A DNA stretch of 64,000 bases from Paraimprobicoccus trichonymphae (GCA_036322875.1 AP027925.1:558001-622000); one strand, 5' to 3'. Counted from the stretch's first letter, positions 28,291-37,524 are shown. Notes: generated by a model not told the origin, from the letters alone. A program made the numbers and translations.

Positions 28291-28520
28291 CGAAAAAAAC
28301 TAAAAGTTTACTAAAATATTTCATTCTATAATAAACAAAATTTTTAGCTTAGAAAGCAAGAAACTTCCACTTGAAAAGTGAAAGCATCACAAGTTTTGCC
28401 TGACTTTCAAATATATATAGCAATATAATAAATATATGAAAAATTAAAAATATGATGTATAATTTCTGATCGTACAATGATCTGTTTATTTCAAAAATGC
28501 ATGTTAATACTGAAAGTATA

Positions 28521-29373
28521 TTAGATTTGTCCAAAAACAAAAAAATGGTAAAATAAACAAATGAATAAGTATGAAAAATTGCAAAAACAAGAAGACCAAA
28601 ATTTCAAATTAATCACAGGCGTCACAAAAGTGGTACTCGAAAAAACGCTGAAAATCTTAAAAGGATTATCAATCAATACACAAAAAGGTGGAAGTAAGGG
28701 ACTTTCAGTTGAACTCAGATTAACAATGGCACTTGAATATTGGCGAGAATACAGAAGTATGCGTTATATGGCTTTGGATTAAGAAGTACCAAAATCAACG
28801 CTATGCAAATATATAATTTGGGTGGAAGATGTGCTAAGACAGTCGAAAGAGTTCAAAATCAAAGAGATTAAAGAACGTTTTATACCCGATAATACTGAAA
28901 AAAATAATTTTGAAATGTTGCTCTTAGATGTTTAATAACAGCCCCGAAGTACAAACAAAAAGTATCATATTCAGGTAAAAAAAGAAGAGACACACAACAA
29001 AATACAAATTTTAGCCAATGCAAAAATACGTGAAATACTTGATGTTTTTAATGCAATCAGCGCAATACACAATTTTGTAATGCTTAAAAACTCTTTAGCC
29101 AAAATACTCGGGAAAGAAGTTAAAATTTATGCAAAATGCTAAGATATCAAAAAAAGCTACAAAAAATCATCATTTCACCGAAGAATAAATCGTTGAAAAT
29201 AAGCTTTTAGCACAAAAAAGAACCACAATTTAACACATTAATAGGGAAATAAAAATATTTAAAACTTGTAAAGAAATTTACAAAAACAAAGGAAAAAGAG
29301 GTTTACTCAAGGTCAAATTAATTGTAAGCTGTATAATCATAGATTGGGTTTTTGAGTTTAGAAACAGGTCTAA
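28521..29373 (+). mobile_element. Decayed IS5-type insertion sequence, copy 1
   Basis: Transposase fragments read LITGVTKVVLEKTLKILK, LEYWREYRSMRYMALD, then after a TAA EVPKSTLCKYIIWVEDVL, and further decayed pieces: the HTH and DDE pattern of the IS5-type DDE_Tnp_4 group. The ends are TTAGATTTGT (left) and ACAGGTCTAA (right), near-perfect inverted repeats. Compared with copy 2 (38937) it has lost a segment around the DKGYQGI motif. It cannot encode an active enzyme. Confidence 0.85.
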
Positions 29374-30055
29374 TGGACGAACCTTTAAAAAAGTGTGTAT
29401 TGTAATAGAAAAATGATATAATTGAAAATACGTCGAGAAAAAGACGTTGTATTAATATGCGGTTTTGAACGAATTGTGATTTTAGAAGTTCTCCTGGTTA
29501 TATGTACAAGTGAAGTAGTAGTGTGTTGGAAATTTAAGATTAATGTAATGCATTATTATAATAAACATAAGAATCCCTTTAATTTATTTATTGGAAGTGT
29601 GTCGTAAATTAATAGAACCAACAACCGAATATCTGGTGGAAATTTTAGAATAAAAAATATGGTAGAAAAATTAAAAATTTATTAAGTTAATTAATGACAT
29701 GTCGTGTGAAAAATTTGTTCTTCAATTACAATTTAAATATGTTTGGCGCGAAAAGATACTGTTAAAAATTTGTAGGTGAATTTTCCCCAAACGCGGTGTT
29801 GGGCATAATTAAAGATATTAATTTTGTGAAATACATTTTGGATGAATGACTAAAAATTATAGCATTTTAGCAAATTTCAGAGCTAGAAGTTTGTGTTTAA
29901 AATAAAATGAAGTTTACGGGTAACCATAGGAAGAGCAAAATCAAAAATCTGCTTTGTCTTTAAGTAAATCAGAATGTAAACATATAAAATCATAACTACT
30001 AAAATTAAAAATCCTAGATTTAATAAAAATAAGATAATTTAAGGAAAATTTTAGA
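29374..30055. other. Spacer after IS5-type copy 1
   Basis: About 680 bases; one 61-codon frame (29422-29607) shows no recognisable domain and no ribosome binding site. Probably decayed sequence. Confidence 0.4.
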
Positions 30056-30631
30056 ATGCATAAATTTTTAAACAATTTTTTGAAATCAGTTTTAGCCGGT
30101 ATATTTATTTCTGTAGCACTTATTGTTTATATTAATAACAAAACTGTTTTAGATGTTATAGTTTTTTCTGTTGGAGTTATTTCAATTTTGAAATTAAAAT
30201 TAAATCTTTTTACAGGAATGGTTGGATATGAAGAAAACTATTTGAAATTAATTATATCTTTAGCTGGAAATTTTTTAGGAACGTACGTATCTTCATTGTT
30301 ATTAATTGGCAAAATCACAAATTTTATTGATTTAGAAACGATTATTCAGAACAAAGTATCTCAAAATTTATTTTCTGTGTTTATATCTTCAATAGTTTGT
30401 GGAATGTTAGTTTACACCGCTATTTATAGTTACAAAAAAGATAAAGATATAATAAGTGTTATTCTTTGTATTTCGGCATTTGTTATGTTTAACGCGGATC
30501 ATTGTGTTGCTAATTCTTTTTATTTTTTTGTTTCAAGGAACTTTGATAATAAAACCATACTCTATAATTTGTTTTGTATATTAGGAAATTACATCGGTTC
30601 AAAATTGTGTAGTTTTACTCAGAAAATATAG
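30056..30631 (+). CDS. Short formate/nitrite-transporter-like membrane protein
   Basis: 191 residues with six predicted membrane segments. The pattern of small residues and the phrases AGIFIS, LNLFTGMVGY and the late AFVMFNADHCVANSFYFF recall the FNT family, whose members pass formate, nitrite or small anions. Usual FNT proteins are about 260-280 residues; this belongs to the shorter divergent type. AAGGAAA precedes the ATG by about 8 bases. Substrate unknown. Confidence 0.7.
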   Translation: MHKFLNNFLKSVLAGIFISVALIVYINNKTVLDVIVFSVGVISILKLKLNLFTGMVGYEENYLKLIISLAGNFLGTYVSSLLLIGKITNFIDLETIIQNKVSQNLFSVFISSIVCGMLVYTAIYSYKKDKDIISVILCISAFVMFNADHCVANSFYFFVSRNFDNKTILYNLFCILGNYIGSKLCSFTQKI

Positions 30632-30764
30632 GAATACTTCAAGTTGCATAAATGTAAACAAATTTTCTCGTCATAAATATTTTGGAAATGAAGTGTTAAT
30701 TGCTTTTTTCTATAATATTCACTAAAGTAAACAAAAATAATATTTTGTAAAATATTAAGTGTTT

Positions 30765-31871
30765 TTATTTTGCTAATCCTGCTTTTTTTAGATTTTGTAA
30801 ATGCTCAGAATTGGTTTTTGCGTAGTAAGTAATTCTATTTTGACTGTGGCAATAATAAAAATAATCGCTATTTTCAGGTTCTAATGTAGCTAGTATAGAA
30901 TCTAAACTAGGATTACATATCGCTCCTGGTGTTAATCCTATCAACTCATAGGTATTAAATCTACTTTTAAAAGTACCTACTAAATTTTCAGGTACGGTAG
31001 ATTTAGTTCTATATGGATACCAAATTGTTGCATCTATATTCAATTTATTTAGTCCGTATTCTCCGAATTTGTTTAGTCCACTCGTGTCGGATATTTTTAA
31101 TCTATTCCAAATAATTCCAGATATTTTATACATATCTTTTTTGTCTGCAGCTTCAGCTTGAATCAATGAAGCTATACTCAAAATATTATCAAGATTGTTT
31201 CCAAATTCTAAACATAAATCTTTTATACTTTTTTCTTTACTATTTTTATTTATAATTATTTTTTTATTAAAATTATTTAAAAATTTTTTTAAAACTTCAG
31301 CAGGTTTTTCGCCACGATAAAACTGGTAAGTATCAGGAAATAAATAACCTTCTAGTAAATAATATCTTTTAGATTTGTTGTTTATTAACCTTAAAAATTC
31401 ATATTCTTTTAAAAATTCTTCAGAATTACAAATCTTAGCAAATTCATTTGAACTACAAACACCGCTAGTTTCTAACAATTCTGATATTTCTAGTATATTC
31501 ATTCCTTCTCTAAAAGTTACAGAAACAATATCCTTATTATTAGCCGGATTTCTGATGTGATCTAAAATTTCTTCATAATCCATATTTTGTCTAAGTTTAT
31601 AAATACCAGGTGCAAAATTTTTATCAGATTTAGTAATAAAAGAATATAATTTAAAAAAAATTTCGACGTCTATAATTTTTTTTTCTGATAATATTTTAGA
31701 AACCATGTTTAAATTTACATCTTCAGGAATTTTCACAGTAACTGAGTTAGAATTTTTTCCAACGGCAAGCATGTCTTTAATTCCTATTAATACTAATAAT
31801 GAGAATAAAAGAGACAGCAAAATAATAAATATTAGATAGATAACTCTATATAGAAATTTGTTTTTAGTCAT
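30765..31871 (-). CDS. mltG: Endolytic murein transglycosylase MltG (YceG-like)
   Basis: Cuts nascent glycan strands at the membrane and so sets their length. It has one N-terminal membrane helix, a LysM-like segment (VNLNMVSKILSEKKII) and the YceG domain with LEGYLFPDTYQF and the catalytic Glu in SLIQAEAADK, ending with YAKTNSEHLQNLKKAG. I place the start at ATG 31871 because GGAGAG lies 10 bases before it; a TTG at 31889 is inside that ribosome binding site. Length 368 residues, normal for the family. Confidence 0.92.
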   Translation of the reverse strand: MTKNKFLYRVIYLIFIILLSLLFSLLVLIGIKDMLAVGKNSNSVTVKIPEDVNLNMVSKILSEKKIIDVEIFFKLYSFITKSDKNFAPGIYKLRQNMDYEEILDHIRNPANNKDIVSVTFREGMNILEISELLETSGVCSSNEFAKICNSEEFLKEYEFLRLINNKSKRYYLLEGYLFPDTYQFYRGEKPAEVLKKFLNNFNKKIIINKNSKEKSIKDLCLEFGNNLDNILSIASLIQAEAADKKDMYKISGIIWNRLKISDTSGLNKFGEYGLNKLNIDATIWYPYRTKSTVPENLVGTFKSRFNTYELIGLTPGAICNPSLDSILATLEPENSDYFYYCHSQNRITYYAKTNSEHLQNLKKAGLAK

Positions 31872-32011
31872 TTGAAAAAGACTCTCCAAGTATATTATAA
31901 AATAGAATAAGAAGTCCTGCTTGAATATAATTTGTTCAAGTATTTTTTCAATAAATTTAAAAATAAATTATTGTTTATATATTTTCATCGTTATGTAAAA
32001 AAACAGCCATA

Positions 32012-32800
32012 TTAAGTTAAATAGTTAAGGATATAACTTTTTAGTGTTTCTCTTGCTTTTATTATTGAATCTTCAATATCGGTTTCATCTATTCCTTTTT
32101 CGTCTACTATAACGTTATTTACATCGCTAAGTTGCTTTTTTAATTCTTCAATATCAAAACTACTTCCATCATGAATTTTAAACAGAAGTATAGGTGCATC
32201 ATTATGATTTCTTATACGCTCTATATCTTCCAAAATCTTTTCATTTGTTTTTGCTTTACTGCAAACTAAAACTACTAATTTTGCATTTCTACAATGTGAA
32301 GGGAAAAGGACTTTATATCTTTCTTGCTCTGCGATATTCCAACAAATAGCCCTAAATTCTCCAACACCAAAACCTTTAAATTCAACACCAATAACAAACT
32401 CCGTTTGTTCCTTATAGGAATTTTCATCACATAAATTAAATTTTACATCTGCTACATGATCATCTGGATCCTCAGAAAAACCCACGATTGCCACGTCAAT
32501 ATTATTTATTTTGGGGGTATTATTATCAACAACTCCTAATATATTACTAGATTCATCTTTTTTACCATTTTTATTATGTGTTAAAATAGGTGGTATTAAA
32601 ACACCGGCTACTAATAATACACAACCTCCTATTATACCGCTTGCTAGTGGGTGATTTTTTACGGTAGATACTATTTTTTGGGGCACAGATCTCAATTCCG
32701 GCTTTTCTGGATTTTCTCCATATGCTGATATATTTGGCATTGCTAATAAAACCGCAAGTAAACTTGAAATTAATTTAAATTTCTTCATTTTTTTATACAC
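32012..32800 (-). CDS. Rab-like secreted/membrane-anchored protein, array copy 1
   Basis: 262 residues. Signal peptide (MKKFKLISSLLAVLLAMPNI), a second hydrophobic segment (about 52-71) and, from about 98, a domain aligning with Rab GTPases: VAIVGFSEDPDD in place of the P-loop, FVIGVEFK for TIGVDFK, WNIAEQERYKVLFPSHCRNA for WDTAGQERYxxxxPxYYRGA, KLVVLV for the next strand, and KIHD where Rabs have NKxD. GTP-binding residues are therefore largely lost. It carries two in-frame 3-bp insertions in the membrane segment and a different end (ETLKSYILNYLT) from the other copies. The start may be GTG at 32800 or ATG four codons later. It is the last unit of the array. Confidence 0.8.
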   Translation of the reverse strand: MYKKMKKFKLISSLLAVLLAMPNISAYGENPEKPELRSVPQKIVSTVKNHPLASGIIGGCVLLVAGVLIPPILTHNKNGKKDESSNILGVVDNNTPKINNIDVAIVGFSEDPDDHVADVKFNLCDENSYKEQTEFVIGVEFKGFGVGEFRAICWNIAEQERYKVLFPSHCRNAKLVVLVCSKAKTNEKILEDIERIRNHNDAPILLFKIHDGSSFDIEELKKQLSDVNNVIVDEKGIDETDIEDSIIKARETLKSYILNYLT

Positions 32801-32816
32801 ACTCCTAATTAATTAT

Positions 32817-32845
32817 ATTATACAATAAACACTTTAAAAAGTAAA
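32817..32845 (-). promoter_or_regulatory. Promoter of Rab-like copy 1
   Basis: TTTACT (-35), a 17-base spacer and a perfect TATAAT (-10), about 17 bases before AGGAG. The same element precedes every complete copy. Confidence 0.7.
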
Positions 32846-32910
32846 CAAAAATTTCAATAAAATATTTTAAATAATCAACACTATATTAATTGTATGTAAA
32901 AACATCTATC

Positions 32911-33717
32911 TTAAGTTAAAGGTTCAGGATATAACGCTCTAGCTTCTGCAATAATTTGTTCTTTTAGTGTTTCTCTTGCTTTTATTATTGAATCTTCAAT
33001 ATCGGTTTCATCTATTCCTTTTTCGTCTACTATAACGTTATTTACATCGCTAAGTTGCTTTTTTAATTCTTCAATATCAAAACTACTTCCATCATGAATT
33101 TTAAACAGAAGTATAGGTGCATCATTATGATTTCTTATACGCTCTATATCTTCCAAAATATCTTCATATATTTTTTCTTTACTGCAAACTAAAACTACTA
33201 ATTTTGCATTTCTACAATGTAAAGGGGAAAGGACTTTATATCTTTCTTGCTCTGCGATATTCCAACACATAGCCCTAAATTCTCCAACACCAAAATCTTT
33301 AAATTCAATACTAATAACAAACTCTTTTTTTTCCTCATAGGGACCATCATGCCATAAATTAAATTTTACATCTGCTACATGATCATCTGGATCCTCAGAA
33401 AAACCCACGATTGCCACGTTAATATTATTTATTTTGGGGGTATTATTATCAACAACTCCTAATATATTACTAGATTCATCTTTTTTACCATTTTTATTAT
33501 GTGTTAAAATAGGTATTAAAACACCGGCTACTAATACACAACCTCCTATTATACCGCTTGCTAGTGGGTGATTTTTTACGGTAGATACTATTTTTTGGGG
33601 CACAGATCTCAATTCCGGCTTTTCTGGATTTTCTCCATATGCTGATATATTTGGCATTGCTAATAAAACCGCAAGTAAACTTGAAATTAATTTAAATTTC
33701 TTCATTTTTTTATACAC
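32911..33717 (-). CDS. Rab-like secreted/membrane-anchored protein, array copy 2
   Basis: 268 residues, near-identical to its neighbours except in the switch-like region. Here the blocks read WHDGPYEEKKE, FVISIEFKDFGVGEF, RAMCWNIAEQERYKVLSPLHC and SKEKIYED. It also has Asn in place of Asp at residue 100. This is the most divergent switch I block of the set. Same signal peptide, membrane segment and C-terminus as copies 3-5, with its own promoter and AGGAG. Confidence 0.8.
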   Translation of the reverse strand: MYKKMKKFKLISSLLAVLLAMPNISAYGENPEKPELRSVPQKIVSTVKNHPLASGIIGGCVLVAGVLIPILTHNKNGKKDESSNILGVVDNNTPKINNINVAIVGFSEDPDDHVADVKFNLWHDGPYEEKKEFVISIEFKDFGVGEFRAMCWNIAEQERYKVLSPLHCRNAKLVVLVCSKEKIYEDILEDIERIRNHNDAPILLFKIHDGSSFDIEELKKQLSDVNNVIVDEKGIDETDIEDSIIKARETLKEQIIAEARALYPEPLT

Positions 33718-33733
33718 ACTCCTAATTAATTAT

Positions 33734-33762
33734 ATTATACAATAAACACTTTAAAAAGTAAA
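33734..33762 (-). promoter_or_regulatory. Promoter of Rab-like copy 2
   Basis: Identical TTTACT-17-TATAAT element. Confidence 0.7.
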
Positions 33763-33827
33763 CAAAAATTTCAATAAAATATTTTAAATAATCAACACTA
33801 TATTAATTGTATGTAAAAACATCTATC

Positions 33828-34634
33828 TTAAGTTAAAGGTTCAGGATATAACGCTCTAGCTTCTGCAATAATTTGTTCTTTTAGTGTTTCTCTTGCTTTT
33901 ATTATTGAATCTTCAATATCGGTTTCATCTATTCCTTTTTCGTCTACTATAACGTTATTTACATCGCTAAGTTGCTTTTTTAATTCTTCAATATCAAAAC
34001 TACTTCCATCATGAATTTTAAACAGAAGTATAGGTGCATCATTATGATTTCTTATACGCTCTATATCTTCCAAAATCTTTTCATTTGTTTTTGCTTTACT
34101 GCAAACTAAAACTACTAATTTTGCATTTCTACAATGTGAAGGGAAAAGGACTTTATATCTTTCTTGCTCTGCGATATTCCAACAAATAGCCCTAAATTTT
34201 CCAATAGAAAAATATCTATATTCAACACCAAAAACAAACGAAGTTTGTTTTTTATAGGAATTTTCATCACATAAATTAAATTTTACATCTGCTACATGAT
34301 CATCTGGATCCTCAGAAAAACCCACGATTGCCACGTCAATATTATTTATTTTGGGGGTATTATTATCAACAACTCCTAATATATTACTAGATTCATCTTT
34401 TTTACCATTTTTATTATGTGTTAAAATAGGTATTAAAACACCGGCTACTAATACACAACCTCCTATTATACCGCTTGCTAGTGGGTGATTTTTTACGGTA
34501 GATACTATTTTTTGGGGCACAGATCTCAATTCCGGCTTTTCTGGATTTTCTCCATATGCTGATATATTTGGCATTGCTAATAAAACCGCAAGTAAACTTG
34601 AAATTAATTTAAATTTCTTCATTTTTTTATACAC
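33828..34634 (-). CDS. Rab-like secreted/membrane-anchored protein, array copy 3
   Basis: 268 residues. Distinguishing blocks: CDENSYKKQTS, FVFGVEYRYFSIGKF, the WNIAEQERYKVLFPSHC form of the switch II-like segment (the same as copy 1) and SKAKTNEK. The rest is practically the same as copies 2, 4 and 5, including the tail ending ALYPEPLT. Confidence 0.8.
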   Translation of the reverse strand: MYKKMKKFKLISSLLAVLLAMPNISAYGENPEKPELRSVPQKIVSTVKNHPLASGIIGGCVLVAGVLIPILTHNKNGKKDESSNILGVVDNNTPKINNIDVAIVGFSEDPDDHVADVKFNLCDENSYKKQTSFVFGVEYRYFSIGKFRAICWNIAEQERYKVLFPSHCRNAKLVVLVCSKAKTNEKILEDIERIRNHNDAPILLFKIHDGSSFDIEELKKQLSDVNNVIVDEKGIDETDIEDSIIKARETLKEQIIAEARALYPEPLT

Positions 34635-34650
34635 ACTCCTAATTAATTAT

Positions 34651-34679
34651 ATTATACAATAAACACTTTAAAAAGTAAA
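34651..34679 (-). promoter_or_regulatory. Promoter of Rab-like copy 3
   Basis: Identical TTTACT-17-TATAAT element. Confidence 0.7.
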
Positions 34680-34744
34680 CAAAAATTTCAATAAAATATT
34701 TTAAATAATCAACACTATATTAATTGTATGTAAAAACATCTATC

Positions 34745-35551
34745 TTAAGTTAAAGGTTCAGGATATAACGCTCTAGCTTCTGCAATAATTTGTTCTTTTA
34801 GTGTTTCTCTTGCTTTTATTATTGAATCTTCAATATCGGTTTCATCTATTCCTTTTTCGTCTACTATAACGTTATTTACATCGCTAAGTTGCTTTTTTAA
34901 TTCTTCAATATCAAAACTACTTCCATCATGAATTTTAAACAGAAGTATAGGTGCATCATTATGATTTCTTATACGCTCTATATCTTCCAAAATCTTTTCA
35001 TTTGTTTTTGCTTTACTGCAAACTAAAACTACTAATTTTGCTTTCATAAGATAATTAGGTATAAAGCTTCTAAATTTTTCTGTCTCTGATAAATTCCAAC
35101 ACCGAGTCACAAATTCTCCAACACCAAAACCTTTAAATTCAACACCAATAACAAACTCCGTTTGTTCCTTATAGGAATTTTCATCACATAAATTAAATTT
35201 TACATCTGCTACATGATCATCTGGATCCTCAGAAAAACCCACGATTGCCACGTCAATATTATTTATTTTGGGGGTATTATTATCAACAACTCCTAATATA
35301 TTACTAGATTCATCTTTTTTACCATTTTTATTATGTGTTAAAATAGGTATTAAAACACCGGCTACTAATACACAACCTCCTATTATACCGCTTGCTAGTG
35401 GGTGATTTTTTACGGTAGATACTATTTTTTGGGGCACAGATCTCAATTCCGGCTTTTCTGGATTTTCTCCATATGCTGATATATTTGGCATTGCTAATAA
35501 AACCGCAAGTAAACTTGAAATTAATTTAAATTTCTTCATTTTTTTATACAC
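34745..35551 (-). CDS. Rab-like secreted/membrane-anchored protein, array copy 4
   Basis: 268 residues. It joins the FVIGVEFKGFGVGEF block of copy 1 to the alternative switch II-like segment VTRCWNLSETEKFRSFIPNY, which resembles the Rab6-type GQERFRSLIPSYI, and to SKAKTNEK. This is a direct mosaic of blocks seen separately in copies 1 and 5. Confidence 0.8.
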   Translation of the reverse strand: MYKKMKKFKLISSLLAVLLAMPNISAYGENPEKPELRSVPQKIVSTVKNHPLASGIIGGCVLVAGVLIPILTHNKNGKKDESSNILGVVDNNTPKINNIDVAIVGFSEDPDDHVADVKFNLCDENSYKEQTEFVIGVEFKGFGVGEFVTRCWNLSETEKFRSFIPNYLMKAKLVVLVCSKAKTNEKILEDIERIRNHNDAPILLFKIHDGSSFDIEELKKQLSDVNNVIVDEKGIDETDIEDSIIKARETLKEQIIAEARALYPEPLT

Positions 35552-35567
35552 ACTCCTAATTAATTAT

Positions 35568-35596
35568 ATTATACAATAAACACTTTAAAAAGTAAA
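35568..35596 (-). promoter_or_regulatory. Promoter of Rab-like copy 4
   Basis: Identical TTTACT-17-TATAAT element. Confidence 0.7.
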
Positions 35597-35661
35597 CAAA
35601 AATTTCAATAAAATATTTTAAATAATCAACACTATATTAATTGTATGTAAAAACATCTATC

Positions 35662-36468
35662 TTAAGTTAAAGGTTCAGGATATAACGCTCTAGCTTCTGC
35701 AATAATTTGTTCTTTTAGTGTTTCTCTTGCTTTTATTATTGAATCTTCAATATCGGTTTCATCTATTCCTTTTTCGTCTACTATAACGTTATTTACATCG
35801 CTAAGTTGCTTTTTTAATTCTTCAATATCAAAACTACTTCCATCATGAATTTTAAACAGAAGTATAGGTGCATCATTATGATTTCTTATACGCTCTATAT
35901 CTTCCAAAATATCTTCATATATTTTTTCTTTACTGCAAACTAAAACTACTAATTTTGCTTTCATAAGATAATTAGGTATAAAGCTTCTAAATTTTTCTGT
36001 CTCTGATAAATTCCAACACCGAGTCACAAATTCTCCAACAAAAAAATATCTAACTTCAACACCAATAACAAACTCCGTTTGTTCCTTATAGGAATTTTCA
36101 TCACATAAATTAAATTTTACATCTGCTACATGATCATCTGGATCCTCAGAAAAACCCACGATTGCCACGTCAATATTATTTATTTTGGGGGTATTATTAT
36201 CAACAACTCCTAATATATTACTAGATTCATCTTTTTTACCATTTTTATTATGTGTTAAAATAGGTATTAAAACACCGGCTACTAATACACAACCTCCTAT
36301 TATACCGCTTGCTAGTGGGTGATTTTTTACGGTAGATACTATTTTTTGGGGCACAGATCTCAATTCCGGCTTTTCTGGATTTTCTCCATATGCTGATATA
36401 TTTGGCATTGCTAATAAAACCGCAAGTAAACTTGAAATTAATTTAAATTTCTTCATTTTTTTATACAC
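35662..36468 (-). CDS. Rab-like secreted/membrane-anchored protein, array copy 5
   Basis: 268 residues. Blocks: CDENSYKEQTE, FVIGVEVRYFFVGEF (unique), VTRCWNLSETEKFRSFIPNY (as copy 4) and SKEKIYED (as copy 2). It is the first complete unit in the direction of transcription. Its promoter is followed upstream by a second, orphan promoter copy. Confidence 0.8.
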   Translation of the reverse strand: MYKKMKKFKLISSLLAVLLAMPNISAYGENPEKPELRSVPQKIVSTVKNHPLASGIIGGCVLVAGVLIPILTHNKNGKKDESSNILGVVDNNTPKINNIDVAIVGFSEDPDDHVADVKFNLCDENSYKEQTEFVIGVEVRYFFVGEFVTRCWNLSETEKFRSFIPNYLMKAKLVVLVCSKEKIYEDILEDIERIRNHNDAPILLFKIHDGSSFDIEELKKQLSDVNNVIVDEKGIDETDIEDSIIKARETLKEQIIAEARALYPEPLT

Positions 36469-36484
36469 ACTCCTAATTAATTAT

Positions 36485-36513
36485 ATTATACAATAAACAC
36501 TTTAAAAAGTAAA
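36485..36513 (-). promoter_or_regulatory. Promoter of Rab-like copy 5
   Basis: Identical TTTACT-17-TATAAT element. Confidence 0.7.
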
Positions 36514-36561
36514 CAAAAATTTCAATAAAATATTTTAAATAATCAACACTATATTAATTGT

Positions 36562-36590
36562 ATTATACAATAAACACTTTAAAAAGTAAA
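36562..36590 (-). promoter_or_regulatory. Orphan array promoter
   Basis: A second copy of the array promoter 77 bp upstream of that of copy 5, with no gene of its own. It is best explained by deletion of the body of another unit between short repeats in the spacer. Confidence 0.6.
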
Positions 36591-36655
36591 CAAAAATTTC
36601 AATAAAATATTTTAAATAATCAACACTATATTAATTGTATGTAAAAACATCTATC

Positions 36656-37013
36656 TTAAGTTAAAGGTTCAGGATATAACGCTCTAGCTTCTGCAATAAT
36701 TTGTTCTTTTAGTGTTTCTCTTGCTTTTATTATTGAATCTTCAATATCGGTTTCATCTATTCCTTTTTCGTCTACTATAACGTTATTTACATCGCTAAGT
36801 TGCTTTTTTAATTCTTCAATATCAAAACTACTTTCATCATGAATTTTAAACAGAAGTATAGGTATATTATCACTATCTCTTATAAACTCTATATCTTCCA
36901 AAATATCTTCATTTGTTTTTTCTTTACTGCAAACTAAAACTACTAATTCTGCATTTATAAAATATAAAGGTGCAAGTTTTTTAGATTTTTTTTCTAAAAA
37001 ACTTGTATTATAT
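36656..37013 (-). pseudogene. Truncated sixth Rab-like copy
   Basis: The C-terminal half of a further array member remains: from about NTSFLEKKSKKLAPLYF (a third version of the switch II-like block) through AELVVLVCSKEKTNEDILED and the common tail. The signal peptide, membrane segment and P-loop region are missing. The break is directly next to IS200/IS605 remnants. Its sequence between the blocks (IEFIRDSDNIP, ESSFD) differs more from the others, so it is probably an older copy. An internal TTG at 36901 could in theory start a short product, but no ribosome binding site supports this. Confidence 0.75.
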
Positions 37014-37036
37014 TAAAGTAAATAATGATACGGTAT

Positions 37037-37396
37037 ATGAAATATAAGTCGAATAGTAACGTTATATACTTGCGCAATTATCACGTGGTATGGGTTCCAA
37101 AATATCGAAAATTTTAGGTTGAAGAAATCGAAGCGTGGTTAAAAGAGTTTATAATTTTGTTGTGTACATAAATGAGAGCAAAAATAATTGAGATTGAAAT
37201 AATGCCAGATCACGCGCACTGAAATAGAACACAATATGGAATTCACAAAGCAATAAAACTCGCAAAAACAGAAACTCGTACTTTATTAAGAAACAAATTA
37301 AGACCTGATTTCCGGACAAATTTGTATTTTATTTCTAATGTTGGTAGTGCATCACTCAGTGTTATAAAATATTAAATAGAAAATTATGAAGCATAA
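37037..37396 (+). pseudogene. tnpA: Decayed IS200/IS605 transposase TnpA
   Basis: One frame from the ATG at 37037 gives NYHVVWVPKYRK, then IIEIEIMPDHAH (the HUH metal-binding pair) and TNLYFISNVGSASLSVIKY, all landmarks of Y1 transposases in the right order, but five in-frame stops interrupt it. The catalytic Tyr region reads KY followed by a stop. Its left edge touches the truncated Rab-like copy 6. Confidence 0.85.
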
Positions 37397-37404
37397 GAAA
37401 GGAA

Positions 37405-37524
37405 AAAACAAAAATAATAACGGTTCAATTTAAATTGCTATTAACAACTGGGGTAAAAAGTGGACATTCTACAATTATGGAAAAAACAATAAAGATTTTA
37501 GCACAAATTCATATAAATCAGTGA
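37405..37524 (+). pseudogene. tnpB: N-terminal fragment of TnpB
   Basis: About 40 codons beginning KTKIITVQFKLLLTT, the typical first strand of IS605-family TnpB, then a TGA. The RuvC-like nuclease part is absent. Confidence 0.6.

Larger units (their letters stand above)
32012..37013 (-). repeat. Tandem array of 917-bp units
   Basis: Gene starts at 32800, 33717, 34634, 35551 and 36468 are exactly 917 bp apart. Both the coding and the 110-bp spacer sequences are almost identical among units, so the array is recent or kept uniform by gene conversion, while short blocks within the genes differ. Confidence 0.95.

Noticed and set aside
28321..28420. Structured RNA upstream of glmS
   Set aside because: A small hairpin (CACTT/AAGTG) is visible but no ribozyme or riboswitch core, and the probable promoter lies downstream of it.
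29422..29607. 61-codon frame after IS5-type copy 1
   Set aside because: No ribosome binding site, no family, unusual composition; likely chance or debris.
32012..37013. Assembly error as the source of the 917-bp array
   Set aside because: Each copy has its own combination of differences, and copy 1 has its own insertions and tail; a collapsed or repeated contig would not create these.
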